Below are positions 32,914 to 42,733 of a DNA stretch of 64,000 nt, piece after piece. How positions within the stretch are numbered: position 1 is the stretch's first letter; the number at the start of each line of letters is the position of its first letter. A program made the translations under genes and the position numbers. The DNA comes from Amaranthus tricolor (Eukaryota; Streptophyta; Magnoliopsida; Caryophyllales; Amaranthaceae). The stretch lies in the NCBI RefSeq assembly GCF_026212465.1, contig NC_080048.1, forward strand, positions 23,441,977 through 23,505,976, read 5' to 3'. The notes below the pieces were generated by a model. The model had not been told where the DNA came from. It saw nothing but the letters and a program-made list of their open reading frames with translations, and searched no databases.

Positions 32914-34171
32914 TGTTGGCCTCTTAAGGTTTTGATGATGACTTTACCTTTAATAAACAAACATATTTTTAGAGATTGTTTTGTAGGTATATATCCGATT
33001 TAATTTGAATCGTTGATGAAGCCTATGACTTGACTCGTGGAAGCTGTACATGTCTCAAATATCCAAGAAGTTGGGCAATGGCTCTGGGAAACAGTTTACT
33101 GTTCCTAGGAGTTGAAGTTCTGACGAAGGTTGTAGATGGAGACAGTGTGCTGTTCCTTACGATGCAGGTCTGAAGAAGACATTGACTGGAAGATTACGAA
33201 AATTAAGTTTTCTGTTTTTGGTTAATGTAAAAGGTTAAAATTTAATTAGTTGCTTAATTAAATTTATTTATTAATTGGCAAAATAATTTTAATTCGCCTA
33301 AAAACATGGAGAAAATCAATTCCTTGTTTATCTCCTATAAACTCGGAATTCAAGAGATTTGTTCTCTACTTTGAATTGGTCTCCTACAATTTAGGATCTC
33401 CTTGACCCATGATGTTTTAACCGTGCATACAGCAGTTACATTCCACTCTTACCTATTAACTAATTTCCCGTCTTCTTTGGGAGTAAGTTAGTTATGGAGA
33501 ACGTGGGATATGTGCAGCTCCTGGAGAACATGGGCTGAGTGCACTGCTTGCTGTTCCTCTTTTAAAAGAGGGAACTTACGGTTCAGATGGGTATGCATGA
33601 ATTAAGAGTGTCCATCAAAAGGGAGATTTATTTTGAGAAAAATATTCTATGTTTTTAATGCCAATTAATTCATAATATTTCTCTTAAAGCAACTATTTCA
33701 TTTTGATTTTTATGAATTGGCCTTGTAAAGGGTAATTGAGTGTTATTGTTGTAATTAGACTTGTGGGAAGTCTAAGGGTAGTAGAAGAGAGAATCGTGAA
33801 GAAGAGAAAGAGAAGGAGAGAATAGAAGAGAGAATTAGGCCTAAGTAGAGAAGCTTTGAGTAAAGCATTTAGAGAATTGAGAAGCTTCAAGTGAAGCAAA
33901 TTATTGTTATGTGTAATTGTAATTGATTGCCTTAACATAGTGAGAATTTTGAAATCCCGGGGGGTCGTGGTTTTTCCTTCTTATTAGGCCAAGAAGGTTT
34001 CCACGTAAAATCTTTGTCTCCTTTATTATTTTTCTTTTCGTTTTTAAGTTTAAGTTTTTGTCCTTTACTTAATATAATTCCGCAAAAATTAGAGGCAAAA
34101 ATCTTAAACCTACTACACAACAATTCACCCCCCCCTCTTGTTGCATTCGATCATCCATTAGTATTCCTACA
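32914..34171 (+). repeat. 5' LTR of the young Copia (1258 bp)
   Basis: Runs from TGTTGGCCTC to CCTACA. A TATA-like CTATAAAC at 33335-33342 is a candidate promoter (equivalent in the 3' LTR: about 41879-41886). It carries three CTGTTCC heptamers (33099, 33150, 33551) and a C8 run at about 34128-34135, close to the end of the LTR. Confidence 0.97.
33336..33341 (+). promoter_or_regulatory. Candidate TATA box of the Copia LTR
   Basis: TATAAA in CTCCTATAAACTCGG. It lies about 420 bases into the LTR, leaving a long R-U5. TTTTAAAAG at 33558 is an alternative. No transcription start can be read from sequence alone. Confidence 0.35.
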
Positions 34172-34173
34172 AT

Positions 34174-34185
34174 TGGTATCAGAGC
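34174..34185 (+). other. Primer binding site of the young Copia
   Basis: TGGTATCAGAGC, an exact match to the initiator methionine tRNA 3' end complement, two bases after the 5' LTR. Confidence 0.97.
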
Positions 34186-34259
34186 CCTGTTCCTCATTTA
34201 ATCAGGAAACCCTGAGAGCAGTATCCTGTTCCCTGTCAAGATGTTGAAGATGAACGAAC

Positions 34260-35246
34260 GTGAAGACAAGTTTTGAATGCCACAAGTGCGGGAGCACTGA
34301 ACACTTCATCAAGGATTGCCCTCAATGGAAAAATGAGAAGGGCAAGGGAAAAGCAAGAGAAGTTGGAAGACAATATAAGAAGGGTAATTTCAAAACTGAT
34401 TTTAGGAAAGCAATGATAGCAGCTTGGGGAGATACGGAGAGCGAGGCTGAGACAGAAGCTCCAATTGAGGAGGAAACAGCAAACCTATGCCTCATAGCAT
34501 CTCATGAAGAATCCGAAGAAAAAGAGGTAATGCTTTCTGTTCCATCTCCTAAACAACTGTCCAACATGAGTAAAAACAATTTAATCAAATTACTCTTAGA
34601 GAAACAAGAAAAGCTAGATGAAAAAACAGCTAAGTGTCTCCAGATTGAGAAAGATCTTAACTTAAGTAAAGATCATATCTCATATCTAAACTCCTTTAGA
34701 ATCGATGTACAAAGTAGATTTTTTGATTTATTAGATGAAAATATAATTTTGAAAGAGCAGTTGGAGAAATTAAAACAGGAATTTGTCACTCTTAATATTG
34801 AATTAAATCAAAGCAAATTGTTAGGATTAAAATCGGTTGAAAATGATAAAACCACTCATGAGTTTAGCACGGAAGTTCAAGAAATAAAATTAAAACTAGA
34901 ATCAAGTGAGAAGGAAAATAAGTTCCTAAAAGATCAAATAAACTTAAGAGGAAAAGGGAAAATCAAAGAAATTCCCAAATGGATTCTAGATGCTAAAACC
35001 AAGAGTAAAGAAGGTCTAGGCTTTATTAAGAATGATAAAAAGAAAAAGGTATACGTAGATCTTCCTAGTAGTAAAGTCTGTTCCTTCTGTGGCAAAAGTG
35101 GACACCTAAAACATCAATGTATAAAGAGGGAACAGCATGTCAAAGCAAATAAAAATTATGTCGAACGTACATGGATTAAGAAATGTGATTCAAATATTAT
35201 CGACAAGGAACCCAAGGATGAATGGGTTCCTGCACCTAACCATTAG
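34260..35246 (+). CDS. gag: Truncated Gag: two zinc knuckles and a coiled coil, UBN2 domain missing
   Basis: The frame is open from GTG at 34260 to TAG at 35244-35246 (328 codons) with no ATG near its start; an upstream TGA at 34251 closes the frame. The first leader ATG (34241) is in another frame and stops after 11 codons. Visible parts: a CX2CX4HX4C knuckle at residues 7-20 (CHKCGSTEHFIKDC), an acidic segment, a coiled-coil-like region at about 100-225, and a second knuckle at 274-287 (CSFCGKSGHLKHQC). Copia Gags normally have about 200 residues of UBN2 capsid domain before the first knuckle. Its absence plus the frame change is best explained by an internal deletion of the 5' gag. The reading frame is the same as that of pol. 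Confidence 0.85.
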   Translation: MKTSFECHKCGSTEHFIKDCPQWKNEKGKGKAREVGRQYKKGNFKTDFRKAMIAAWGDTESEAETEAPIEEETANLCLIASHEESEEKEVMLSVPSPKQLSNMSKNNLIKLLLEKQEKLDEKTAKCLQIEKDLNLSKDHISYLNSFRIDVQSRFFDLLDENIILKEQLEKLKQEFVTLNIELNQSKLLGLKSVENDKTTHEFSTEVQEIKLKLESSEKENKFLKDQINLRGKGKIKEIPKWILDAKTKSKEGLGFIKNDKKKKVYVDLPSSKVCSFCGKSGHLKHQCIKREQHVKANKNYVERTWIKKCDSNIIDKEPKDEWVPAPNH

Positions 35247-35258
35247 TTTGCTTTGCAG
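35236..35258 (+). promoter_or_regulatory. In-frame TAG followed by a splice-acceptor-like sequence at the gag/pol border
   Basis: CTAAC (branch-point-like) at about 35236, TAG stop at 35244, then TTTGCTTTGCAG ending at 35258 before GTTCAAGTG. It looks like a plant 3' splice site. The context after TAG (TTTGCT) is not the CARYYA readthrough context. Splicing, readthrough or simple damage are all possible. Confidence 0.4.
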
Positions 35259-38200
35259 GTTCAAGTGAGGGGGAACAACTCATGGTATCTCGACAGTGGG
35301 TGTTCCAAGCATATGACGGGTGATAAATCTAAATTTCTCTCACTTGAAGCCTATGATGGGGGAACAGTAACCTTCGGTGACAACATGAAGGGTGAGATAA
35401 TCGCCAAAGGAAAGGTTGGAAGGTCTAGTTCCCATGCCATTGATAATGTATTTTTAGTCGAGAATTTAAAACACAATTTGTTAAGTATTTCTCAATTTTG
35501 CGACAAAGGTAACTCTGTTAAGTTTACTTCTGAAAAATGCATAATTTCTAGGAACAGTACAGGAGACCCTGTGCTAGAGGGAATCAGAAAAGGGAACACC
35601 TATGTGGTGGACCTGGACACTGTTCCCAGAAACAGTCTAACGTGTTTGAGTGTTATTGAAGAAGACCCACTTCTTTGGCACAAGCGATTAGGTCATGCTA
35701 GTTTTTCATTGATAAACGCATTAAGATCAAAAGACCTAGTTAGAGGTTTACCATCTATAAAATTCCTTAAAGAAGAAGTTTGTGATCCTTGTGCTAAAGG
35801 AAAACAAGTGCGGTCATCCTTTAAATCAAAAAACGTTGTGACTACCACTAGACCATTAGAATTAATTCATATGGACTTATGTGGACCAATGAGAACACAA
35901 AGCCGTAGTGGCAAAAAGTATGTATTTGTTGTTGTTGATGATTACAGTAGATTTACTTGGACATTATTTTTGGCAAGCAAAGATGAAGCTTTTGATGAGT
36001 TTGTTTCCTTTGCTAATAAAACGCAAAAATCTACCAATAATCAAATTGTTCACATTAGGTCTGATCATGGAAAAGAATTTGAAAATTCAAACTTCATGAA
36101 TTATTGCAATGAACATGGCATAAATCACAATTTTTCCGCACCTAGAACACCACAACAAAATGGTGTGGTAGAAAGGAAAAATAGGACTTTAGAAGAAATG
36201 GCAAGGACCATGTTGATTGCTAGTGGTCTACCTAGGAATTTTTGGGCAGAAGCCGTTAACACTGCATGCTATATATTGAATCGTGTACTAATTAGACCAA
36301 TCACTTCAAAGACACCCTATGAATTACTTAAGGGTGTTAAACCAAATATTTCCTATTTTCGTGTGTTTGGATGCAAATGTTTTGTACATGTAAATGGAAA
36401 ACGAAATTTGGGTAAATTTGATGAAAGAAGTGATGAGGCAGTGTTTCTTGGTTATTCATCACAAAGCAAAGCTTACAGAGTATATAATAAGAGAACAATG
36501 AGTGTAGAAGAGTCTGTTCACATAATCTTTGATGAAACTAATTTTTCAACAAGTGAACAGGAAACAAGTAATATTAAAATAGGTCTTGCAAATTTGGAAG
36601 ATGAAGATGAAGGAATAAAAGTGCAAGATCGAGGAACAGCAAGCGAACAGTCGATACAAGAAGAGGCAGAAGAAACTGACCAAATCCAGGAACTACCAGC
36701 ACAACAGGACCAGCAGACTGTTCCCAATCCAGCTGTTCCCACAGATGAACAAAATGATCCAGTAGCTGAACAGAATGTCAATCAAGTTGCTGAACAAGAA
36801 CATGCTACTGTTCCTTCAAGAGAATTTGTGCCTAAACCTTGGAAGTATCAAAGATATCATCCTCTTGATTCAATTGTAAGTGATATAAATAAGGGAACAC
36901 AAACTAGATCTCAATTGAGAAACTTTTGTGCACACTTTGCGTTCCTATCATCACTTGAACCTAAAAATCACGAGGAAGCTTTAAAGGATTCCGATTGGAT
37001 AGTTGCCATGCAAGATGAACTAAATGAGTTTGAGAGAAATAAAGTGTGGCACTTGGAACCCAAACCGAAAAACAAGAAAGTTATTGGTTTGAAATGGGTA
37101 TTTCGGAACAAGCTTGATGAGCATGGAATAATTGTTAGAAATAAAGCTAGACTCGTGGTTAAAGGTTATAATCAACAAGAAGGTATTGATTACACTGAGA
37201 CTTTTGCTCCAGTAGCAAGGTTAGAGGCTATCCGAATCTTAATTTCTTTTGCTGCATTTATGAATTTTAAACTATATCAAATGGATGTGAAATGTGCTTT
37301 TTTAAATGGTTATCTTGATGAAGAAGTTTTTGTAGAACAACCTCCAGGTTTTGAGAATACCTCTTGTCCTAATCATGTCTACAAGCTTGACAAAGCCCTA
37401 TATGGCTTGAAGCAAGCACCTAGGCAATGGTACGAAAGACTTTCAAAGTTTTTGATTCAAAATAACTTTGTAAGAGGAAAAATCGACAAAACCTTGTTCT
37501 TTAAGAATAAAGGTTCTCATATTTTGGTTGTTCAAATTTATGTTGATGATATTATTTTTGGTGCTACTAATGATTTATTATGTAAAGAATTTGCTAACCT
37601 TATGGGTACAGAATTTGAAATGAGCATGATGGGAGAATTGAATTTCTTTCTTGGTTTGCAAATTAAACAAATTGAAAATGGTATTTTCATTCATCAACAA
37701 AAATACATCAAAGAACTTCTTAAGAAATATGGACTAAACAACTCTAAAACCAACCACACACCTATGGCTACCAGTGTTAGACTAGATGAAGACATAAATG
37801 GGAACAATGTAGATCAAACCATGTATAGAGGCATGATAGGTTCTTTATTGTATCTAACTGCAAGTAGACCTGATATTTCTTTTAGTGTTGGTTTATGTGC
37901 TAGATTTCAATCAAATCCTAAAGAATCACATCTCACTGCAGTCAAACGAATTTTGAGATATTTAAAGGGAACAGACGACTTGTCCCTATTTTATCCTAAA
38001 AGTGATGTTTATGATTTAAAAGGTTTTAGTGATGCAGATTATGCAGGTGATCTTGTTAATAGAAAAAGTACATCAGGTATGGTACAATATCTTGGCTTAT
38101 GTTTAGTTTCATGGAGTTCCAAGAAACAAAACACAGTTGCATTATCCACTGCAGAAGCTGAATACGTAGCAGCAGCAGCCTGCTGTTCCCAAATGCTTTG

Positions 38201-38483
38201 GATAAAACAGCAACTTAGAGATTTTGGTATTAAAGTTGAATACATTCCTATTTATTGTGATAATACTAGTGCCATATGTATATCTAAAGATCCAGTGCAT
38301 CATTCACGTGCTAAACATATACACATTAGACATCATTTTCTAAAGGATAACGTAGAACACAAAAATATTGTATTGAAGCATGTTAACACAAATGAACAAG
38401 TTGCAGATATTCTGACCAAACCACTTCCTAGGGAACAATATGAAAAAATGAGATTGGAACTTGGTATGATCAAGCTCCACTAA
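35259..38483 (+). CDS. pol: Copia Pol: protease, integrase, reverse transcriptase, RNase H, all motifs intact
   Basis: An open frame of about 1076 codons, in frame with gag, without its own ATG start. Numbering from the TTG at 35253: protease DSG at 14-16 ([13 protein letters not shown]); a pre-integrase HHCC finger (HKRLGH...CDPC) at about 143-182; integrase catalytic D208, D271, E307, i.e. D-D-35-[19 protein letters not shown] low-complexity Glu/Gln-rich linker lies at about 430-530. Reverse transcriptase starts at WVFRNK with [22 protein letters not shown] and YVDD at 763-766. RNase H catalytic D927, E968, D1003, then KHIHIRHHF and [12 protein letters not shown] near the end. The product would need Gag-Pol fusion, by suppression or splicing. 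No stop or frameshift interrupts it, consistent with recent activity. Confidence 0.95.
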   Translation, partial: VQVRGNNSWYLDSGCSKHMTGDKSKFLSLEAYDGGTVTFGDNMKGEIIAKGKVGRSSSHAIDNVFLVENLKHNLLSISQFCDKGNSVKFTSEKCIISRNSTGDPVLEGIRKGNTYVVDLDTVPRNSLTCLSVIEEDPLLWHKRLGHASFSLINALRSKDLVRGLPSIKFLKEEVCDPCAKGKQVRSSFKSKNVVTTTRPLELIHMDLCGPMRTQSRSGKKYVFVVVDDYSRFTWTLFLASKDEAFDEFVSFANKTQKSTNNQIVHIRSDHGKEFENSNFMNYCNEHGINHNFSAPRTPQQNGVVERKNRTLEEMARTMLIASGLPRNFWAEAVNTACYILNRVLIRPITSKTPYELLKGVKPNISYFRVFGCKCFVHVNGKRNLGKFDERSDEAVFLGYSSQSKAYRVYNKRTMSVEESVHIIFDETNFSTSEQETSNIKIGLANLEDEDEGIKVQDRGTASEQSIQEEAEETDQIQELPAQQDQQTVPNPAVPTDEQNDPVAEQNVNQVAEQEHATVPSREFVPKPWKYQRYHPLDSIVSDINKGTQTRSQLRNFCAHFAFLSSLEPKNHEEALKDSDWIVAMQDELNEFERNKVWHLEPKPKNKKVIGLKWVFRNKLDEHGIIVRNKARLVVKGYNQQEGIDYTETFAPVARLEAIRILISFAAFMNFKLYQMDVKCAFLNGYLDEEVFVEQPPGFENTSCPNHVYKLDKALYGLKQAPRQWYERLSKFLIQNNFVRGKIDKTLFFKNKGSHILVVQIYVDDIIFGATNDLLCKEFANLMGTEFEMSMMGELNFFLGLQIKQIENGIFIHQQKYIKELLKKYGLNNSKTNHTPMATSVRLDEDINGNNVDQTMYRGMIGSLLYLTASRPDISFSVGLCARFQSNPKESHLTAVKRILRYLKGTDDLSLFYPKSDVYDLKGFSDADYAGDLVNRKSTSGMVQYLGLCLVSWSSKKQNTVALSTAEAEYVAAAACCSQMLWIKQQLRDFGIKVEYIPIYCDNTSAICISKDPVHHSRAKHIHIRHHFLKDNVEHKNIVLKHVNTNEQVADILTKPLPREQYEKMRLELGMIKLH

Positions 38484-38966
38484 AGTTAGTTGCATATATT
38501 TCCCATTGAAGCATTATGAGAATGAAGAGGTCAGGAATCAATCTCAAAATCTTGATTGAAAATCAATTATTGCATGGATCAGGTAAACACGTAATGAAGT
38601 TTGTACTATGAATGTTTTTACGTTTGCATGTTGTTAATTCAAACAGACCAATGCAATATGTTCATTATTTTCTCCATAATATTTCATAAACTTTTCATAT
38701 TATATCATCACATTGTTTGGAAATTAGAACAGCCAACTTAAAATTAAAACTAATGGGAAACGGTTTTTAATAACCAAAATACACAATCCTTCCATATCTA
38801 ATGCATTGATGAAAAGGCTTTGATGAGATGGGACGTTTGATAACTATCAACTCTCTTTAAAAGGCCCTCACTACATCACAATCACTCAAACCGTCATTCT
38901 TCTCCCTCCTCACAAACCGTCACAAGAAACTGTCCTTCTTCTCCCTCAAATCTTCAACACTCAACC
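38484..38966 (+). other. Non-coding spacer between pol and the third ORF
   Basis: 483 bases with stops in all frames, so the third ORF is not a simple readthrough extension of pol. It could hold a promoter or splice acceptor for the downstream ORF, but none is clear. Confidence 0.6.
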
Positions 38967-40652
38967 ATGAAAACTCCCAAATCAAGCAAGAAAACATCAA
39001 AATCTGGAAAGAAAGCGTCCTCATCCCACCAAAATATCCAGCCGACACCCTTACAAGTTGTTCATCCATCCCCATTGTTAAAAGATGCACCACCACCAAC
39101 ACCCTCACAAGAAACCACTGACAGTGCTCGACCAAAACGCAAATCATCCACACCAAGAGGTGATTCATCATCCCAAACTGCCAAACGTTTGAAGCAAGTC
39201 GACCCAAATAGTGCCGAGGAGATTGCTAAAGAGATGACTGTTGGATTTGGGGTTGACAAATTCTGGTATGACTCTACTTACTTTCCACAACTCCATGACA
39301 TTTTAAAATTTCAAGAATGGGAAGGTTTGATGACGGAATATTGTTGCAATTCTCTCTTCCCAAATATCATGAGAGAGTTTATTTCAAATTTTTCAAATGA
39401 TTGTGGTAAGTGTTCCAGTGTGGTTAGGAACATTAAAATAGAGTTTAATAGTGCTTTATTGGCAGAATGGTTTAAAATTTCGAATGTAGGGTTTGATACA
39501 TACAGTATTGGTGCTAAGATAACTTTCTCTGGGATAAATGAAAAAACAATCTTTAAGTTTTTAGGGGTTGAACAGAAAAGGGGTAAAATCAGTCACAATG
39601 TGTTGTCCCCATTGCATAAATTACTTTATAATGTAGCACGAAGATTCATCTTGCCCCGAAATTCCAAAAGGAGTGAGGTGAGTCTGCGTGATGCAACTCT
39701 GATTTATTGCATGGTTAATCAAATCAAAATCAATTTTCCATCTTTAATGATTTCGCATTTGTCTGACTGTATAGAAAAGAAAAATGTTGTAGGGTATGGG
39801 GGGCTGTTAACTTGGATTTTTCGAAAATTTGAGGTTCCATTGGATGGGCTTGAGTTCCCAATGGGACCAAATATGAAGATTGGTGCTCGTTGTTTGAAAA
39901 ACTTGCATTTGAGAGTGACTGATGAGGGGGTATTAATAAATGACTTAGAAGAAGTTGTTTTTGTTGGTTCTGATGATGAAGAAGTAGAAGAAGAAGAAGA
40001 AGAGGAGGTTGAAAAAGAAATAAAAATAAAGAAAGAAAAAGGAATTGAAAAAGAAAAAGAAAAAGAAAAGGAAGAAGAAGAAAAAGAAGAAGTAAAACAA
40101 GGGCCTGTTCCCAGTGAAACAGAAAACAAGGGGGAACAGGAAGAGGAGACTAAAGTTGAGGGGGAACAAGGAGAAAAGGAAGGAGATTCCAGTGATGAGG
40201 AGGTCGTGATTGCTAAGCTGAGGAAGAGTAAAGCCACTCAGAAGAAGAGTAGGAGGCTTGCTTCAAAGGGTAAGGCAGTAAAGGTTGATGATGTTACTTC
40301 AGAAACCATTCCTGAGCCTACATCATATGAACCTCCCTCTCCCAAGCCAACCACTTCACCACCAACTCAAACCTTATCACCACCTCCATCACCCATTCAC
40401 TTCACACCACCACCATTTCCATCCTCTCCTGGTGTTGGTTGTGCTGACCCTACTCCTACAGCATCTTCTGACTCCATTCTCTCCAAGCTCCTTGATCTAC
40501 AGTCTCAATTCATTGCATTTCAGGATGAAACTCGTGTCTCGCTTGCTTCTATTGTGGATCAGCTAAACCAAATGGAACAACGCCTTGGTGCCAAGCTGGA
40601 CACAGTGGAGGTGCAGACTGAATTCATTGATGAAGAAGAGACTGACCCTTGA
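38967..40652 (+). CDS. Third ORF of the Copia, 561 aa, in the env-like position, function unknown
   Basis: An ATG frame in the place where SIRE-type elements carry an env-like ORF. Layout: Lys/Ser/Pro-rich basic start (1-75); a globular region (about 80-315) resembling the plant transposon protein domain once named Transposase_32, with FPNIMREFISNFSN, KIEFNSALLAEWF and GGLLTWIFRKF; a very acidic Glu/Lys stretch (about 320-420); a Pro-rich stretch (about 445-510); and a short coiled-coil-like C-terminus (about 515-550). I see no signal peptide and no membrane segment, so an envelope role is not supported. The frame is intact in this young copy. Antisense frames across the acidic region are artefacts. 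Confidence 0.8.
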   Translation: MKTPKSSKKTSKSGKKASSSHQNIQPTPLQVVHPSPLLKDAPPPTPSQETTDSARPKRKSSTPRGDSSSQTAKRLKQVDPNSAEEIAKEMTVGFGVDKFWYDSTYFPQLHDILKFQEWEGLMTEYCCNSLFPNIMREFISNFSNDCGKCSSVVRNIKIEFNSALLAEWFKISNVGFDTYSIGAKITFSGINEKTIFKFLGVEQKRGKISHNVLSPLHKLLYNVARRFILPRNSKRSEVSLRDATLIYCMVNQIKINFPSLMISHLSDCIEKKNVVGYGGLLTWIFRKFEVPLDGLEFPMGPNMKIGARCLKNLHLRVTDEGVLINDLEEVVFVGSDDEEVEEEEEEEVEKEIKIKKEKGIEKEKEKEKEEEEKEEVKQGPVPSETENKGEQEEETKVEGEQGEKEGDSSDEEVVIAKLRKSKATQKKSRRLASKGKAVKVDDVTSETIPEPTSYEPPSPKPTTSPPTQTLSPPPSPIHFTPPPFPSSPGVGCADPTPTASSDSILSKLLDLQSQFIAFQDETRVSLASIVDQLNQMEQRLGAKLDTVEVQTEFIDEEETDP

Positions 40653-41443
40653 TCCCTCTGCTCAACAATTTAATGATTTGTTGGCTGTATCACTTCTCAA
40701 ACAATTTCATTTTTTGCCTTGTACCATCTGGGGTACATGGTTGTTGTAACTTTGAACAATTGCTACTTTTCTTTGTTTTTATTTTCTATGGTCTGTGACA
40801 ATTAACTCTATGCAGGTTTAATTATTGTTCATAGCACTTGCTTTTATTATTGTTGTTTGTTGCTTTCATCACTAACAAATCTATAAGGTTTGTGCTGAGA
40901 TTTGATAACTCCCAATTCTTTTTGATTGATGTCAAAAGGGGGAAGATTATGCACAAACTTAAGAGGAGCAGTGATTACACAGTTACATATCTTGTTGATT
41001 TATATTGATTCTTATGGATATAATGTGTGCTGCTGTGTTTATGGTAGTTTAGTGATCATCTGTGTTGCTAAGTTTGTTGAAGTTCTCATGAATATTTGTT
41101 TCTGTGAAAATACTTAATATGTTATGTTAGGTTTATTATAGTTTTATTATGTTAGCTCATATTATGTTAGTTTTATTATATTAGGTTATTATGTTATGTT
41201 AGTCTTTATCTATTTCCGTTTAACTTAGTTTATTTCATTTAGGTTTTAAGTTAATTAATTTTGAAAACTTTTGAAAAATATTTGATATTTTAGAGTAAAC
41301 TGTTTGATTATGAATGCTTGGTAAATTATATTCTAACAAGTTGATTTGCTAAGTTAATTAGAGTTACTTTAATCTCTAGTATGCTCTATGAATTTTGTTT
41401 TACTCTATTTCACTTAAGTTTGTTTATAAAGTTTGCCATCATC
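40653..41443 (+). other. Non-coding 3' region of the Copia with an internal polypurine tract
   Basis: No coding signal. A second purine tract, GTCAAAAGGGGGAAG at 40931-40945, lies about 510 bases upstream of the true one. Repeated TTATGTTAG motifs occur at about 41119-41200. Confidence 0.6.
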
Positions 41444-41457
41444 AAAAAGGGGGAATT
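41444..41457 (+). other. Polypurine tract of the young Copia
   Basis: AAAAAGGGGGAA ends two bases before the 3' LTR TG. It is flanked by an 11-bp inverted repeat: CATCATCAAAA at 41437-41447 and TTTTGATGATG at 41474-41484 inside the LTR. Confidence 0.9.
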
Positions 41458-42728
41458 TGTTGGCCTCTTAAGGTTTTGATGATGACTTTACCTTTAATAA
41501 ACAAACATATTTTTAGAGATTGTTTTGTAGGTATATATCCGATTTAATTTGAATCGTTGATGAAGCCTATGACTTGACTCGTGGAAGCTGTACATGTCTC
41601 AAATATCCAAGAAGTTGGGCAATGGCTCTGGGAAACAGTTTACTGTTCCTAGGAGTTGAAGTTCTGACGAAGGTTGTAGATGGAGACAGTGTGCTGTTCC
41701 TTACGATGCAGGTCTGAAGAAGACATTGACTGGAAGATTACGAAAATTAAGTTTTCTGTTTTTGGTTAATGTAAAAGGTTAAAATTTAATTAGTTGCTTA
41801 ATTAAATTTATTTATTAATTGGCAAAATAATTTTAATTCGCCTAAAAACATGGAGAAAATCAATTCCTTGTTTATCTCCTATAAACTCGGAATTCAAGAG
41901 ATTTGTTCTCTACTTTGAATTGGTCTCCTACAATTTAGGATCTCCTTGACCCATGATGTTTTAACCGTGCATACAGCAGTTACATTCCACTCTTACCTAT
42001 TAACTAATTTCCCGTCTTCTTTGGGAGTAAGTTAGTTATGGAGAACGTGGGATATGTGCAGCTCCTGGAGAACATGGGCTGAGTGCACTGCTTGCTGTTC
42101 CTCTTTTAAAAGAGGGAACTTACGGTTCAGATGGGTATGCATGAATTAAGAGTGTCCATCAAAAGGGAGATTTATTTTGAGAAAAATATTCTATGTTTTT
42201 AATGCCAATTAATTCATAATATTTCTCTTAAAGCAACTATTTCATTTTGATCTTTATGAATTGGCCTTGTAAAGGGTAATTGAGTGTTATTGTTGTAATT
42301 AGACTTGTGGGAAGTCTAAGGGTAGTAGAAGAGAGAATCGTGAAGAAGAGAAAGAGAAGGAGAGAATAGAAGAGAGAATTAGGCCTAAGTAGAGAAGCTT
42401 TGAGTAAAGCATTTAGAGAATTGAGAAGCTTCAAGTGAAGCAAATTATTGTTATGTGTAATTGTAATTGATTGCCTTAACATAGTGAGAATTTTGAAATC
42501 CCGGGGGGTCGTGGTTTTTCCTTCTTATTAGGCCAAGAAGGTTTCCACGTAAAATCTTTGTCTCCTTTATTATTTTTCTTTTCGTTTTTAAGTTTAAGTT
42601 TTTGTCCTTTACTTAATATAATTCCGCAAAAATTAGAGGCAAAAATCTTAAACCTACTACACAACAATTCACCCCCCCCCCCCCCCCCCCCCTCTTGTTG
42701 CATTCGATCATCCATTAGTATTCCTACA
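41458..42728 (+). repeat. 3' LTR of the young Copia (1271 bp)
   Basis: Matches the 5' LTR except C at 42252 and a 21-base poly-C at about 42672-42692 (8 in the 5' LTR), which accounts for the 13-bp length difference. Ends CCTACA before the right-hand CGTGC. Confidence 0.97.
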
Positions 42729-42733
42729 CGTGC
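42729..42733. repeat. Target-site duplication CGTGC, right
   Basis: Exact copy of 32909-32913. Continues into TCAACATTGGTGAGCC as in the empty site. Confidence 0.97.

Larger units (their letters stand above)
32914..42728 (+). mobile_element. Young full-length Ty1/Copia retrotransposon, 9815 bp, SIRE/Maximus-like
   Basis: TG...CA LTRs of about 1.26 kb, exact 5-bp target duplication, initiator-Met primer site, gag-like ORF, pol in Copia order (protease, integrase, reverse transcriptase, RNase H), an extra ORF and a polypurine tract. Long LTRs, size and a third ORF between pol and the 3' LTR suggest the SIRE/Maximus lineage; that is inference. By eye the LTRs differ by one substitution (T at 33708, C at 42252) and a poly-C run (8 versus 21). 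Defects: the Gag N-terminal domain is missing and a TAG separates gag from pol. Confidence 0.97.

Noticed and set aside
33693..33938. Leu/Ser-rich frames in both Copia LTRs (also 33932-34247, 42237-42746)
   Set aside because: Inside LTRs, identical because the LTRs are identical; no domain.
36518..36781. 87-codon minus-strand frame
   Set aside because: Antisense of the low-complexity pol linker.
38484..38966. Expression of the third ORF by pol stop-codon suppression, as in SIRE1
   Set aside because: Pol ends in TAA and 483 bases with stops in all frames follow, so simple readthrough cannot reach it.
39719..40237. 172-codon Ser/Phe-rich frame on the minus strand
   Set aside because: Antisense shadow of the acidic Glu/Lys part of the Copia third ORF. 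The same holds for 38920-39259 and 39945-40169.
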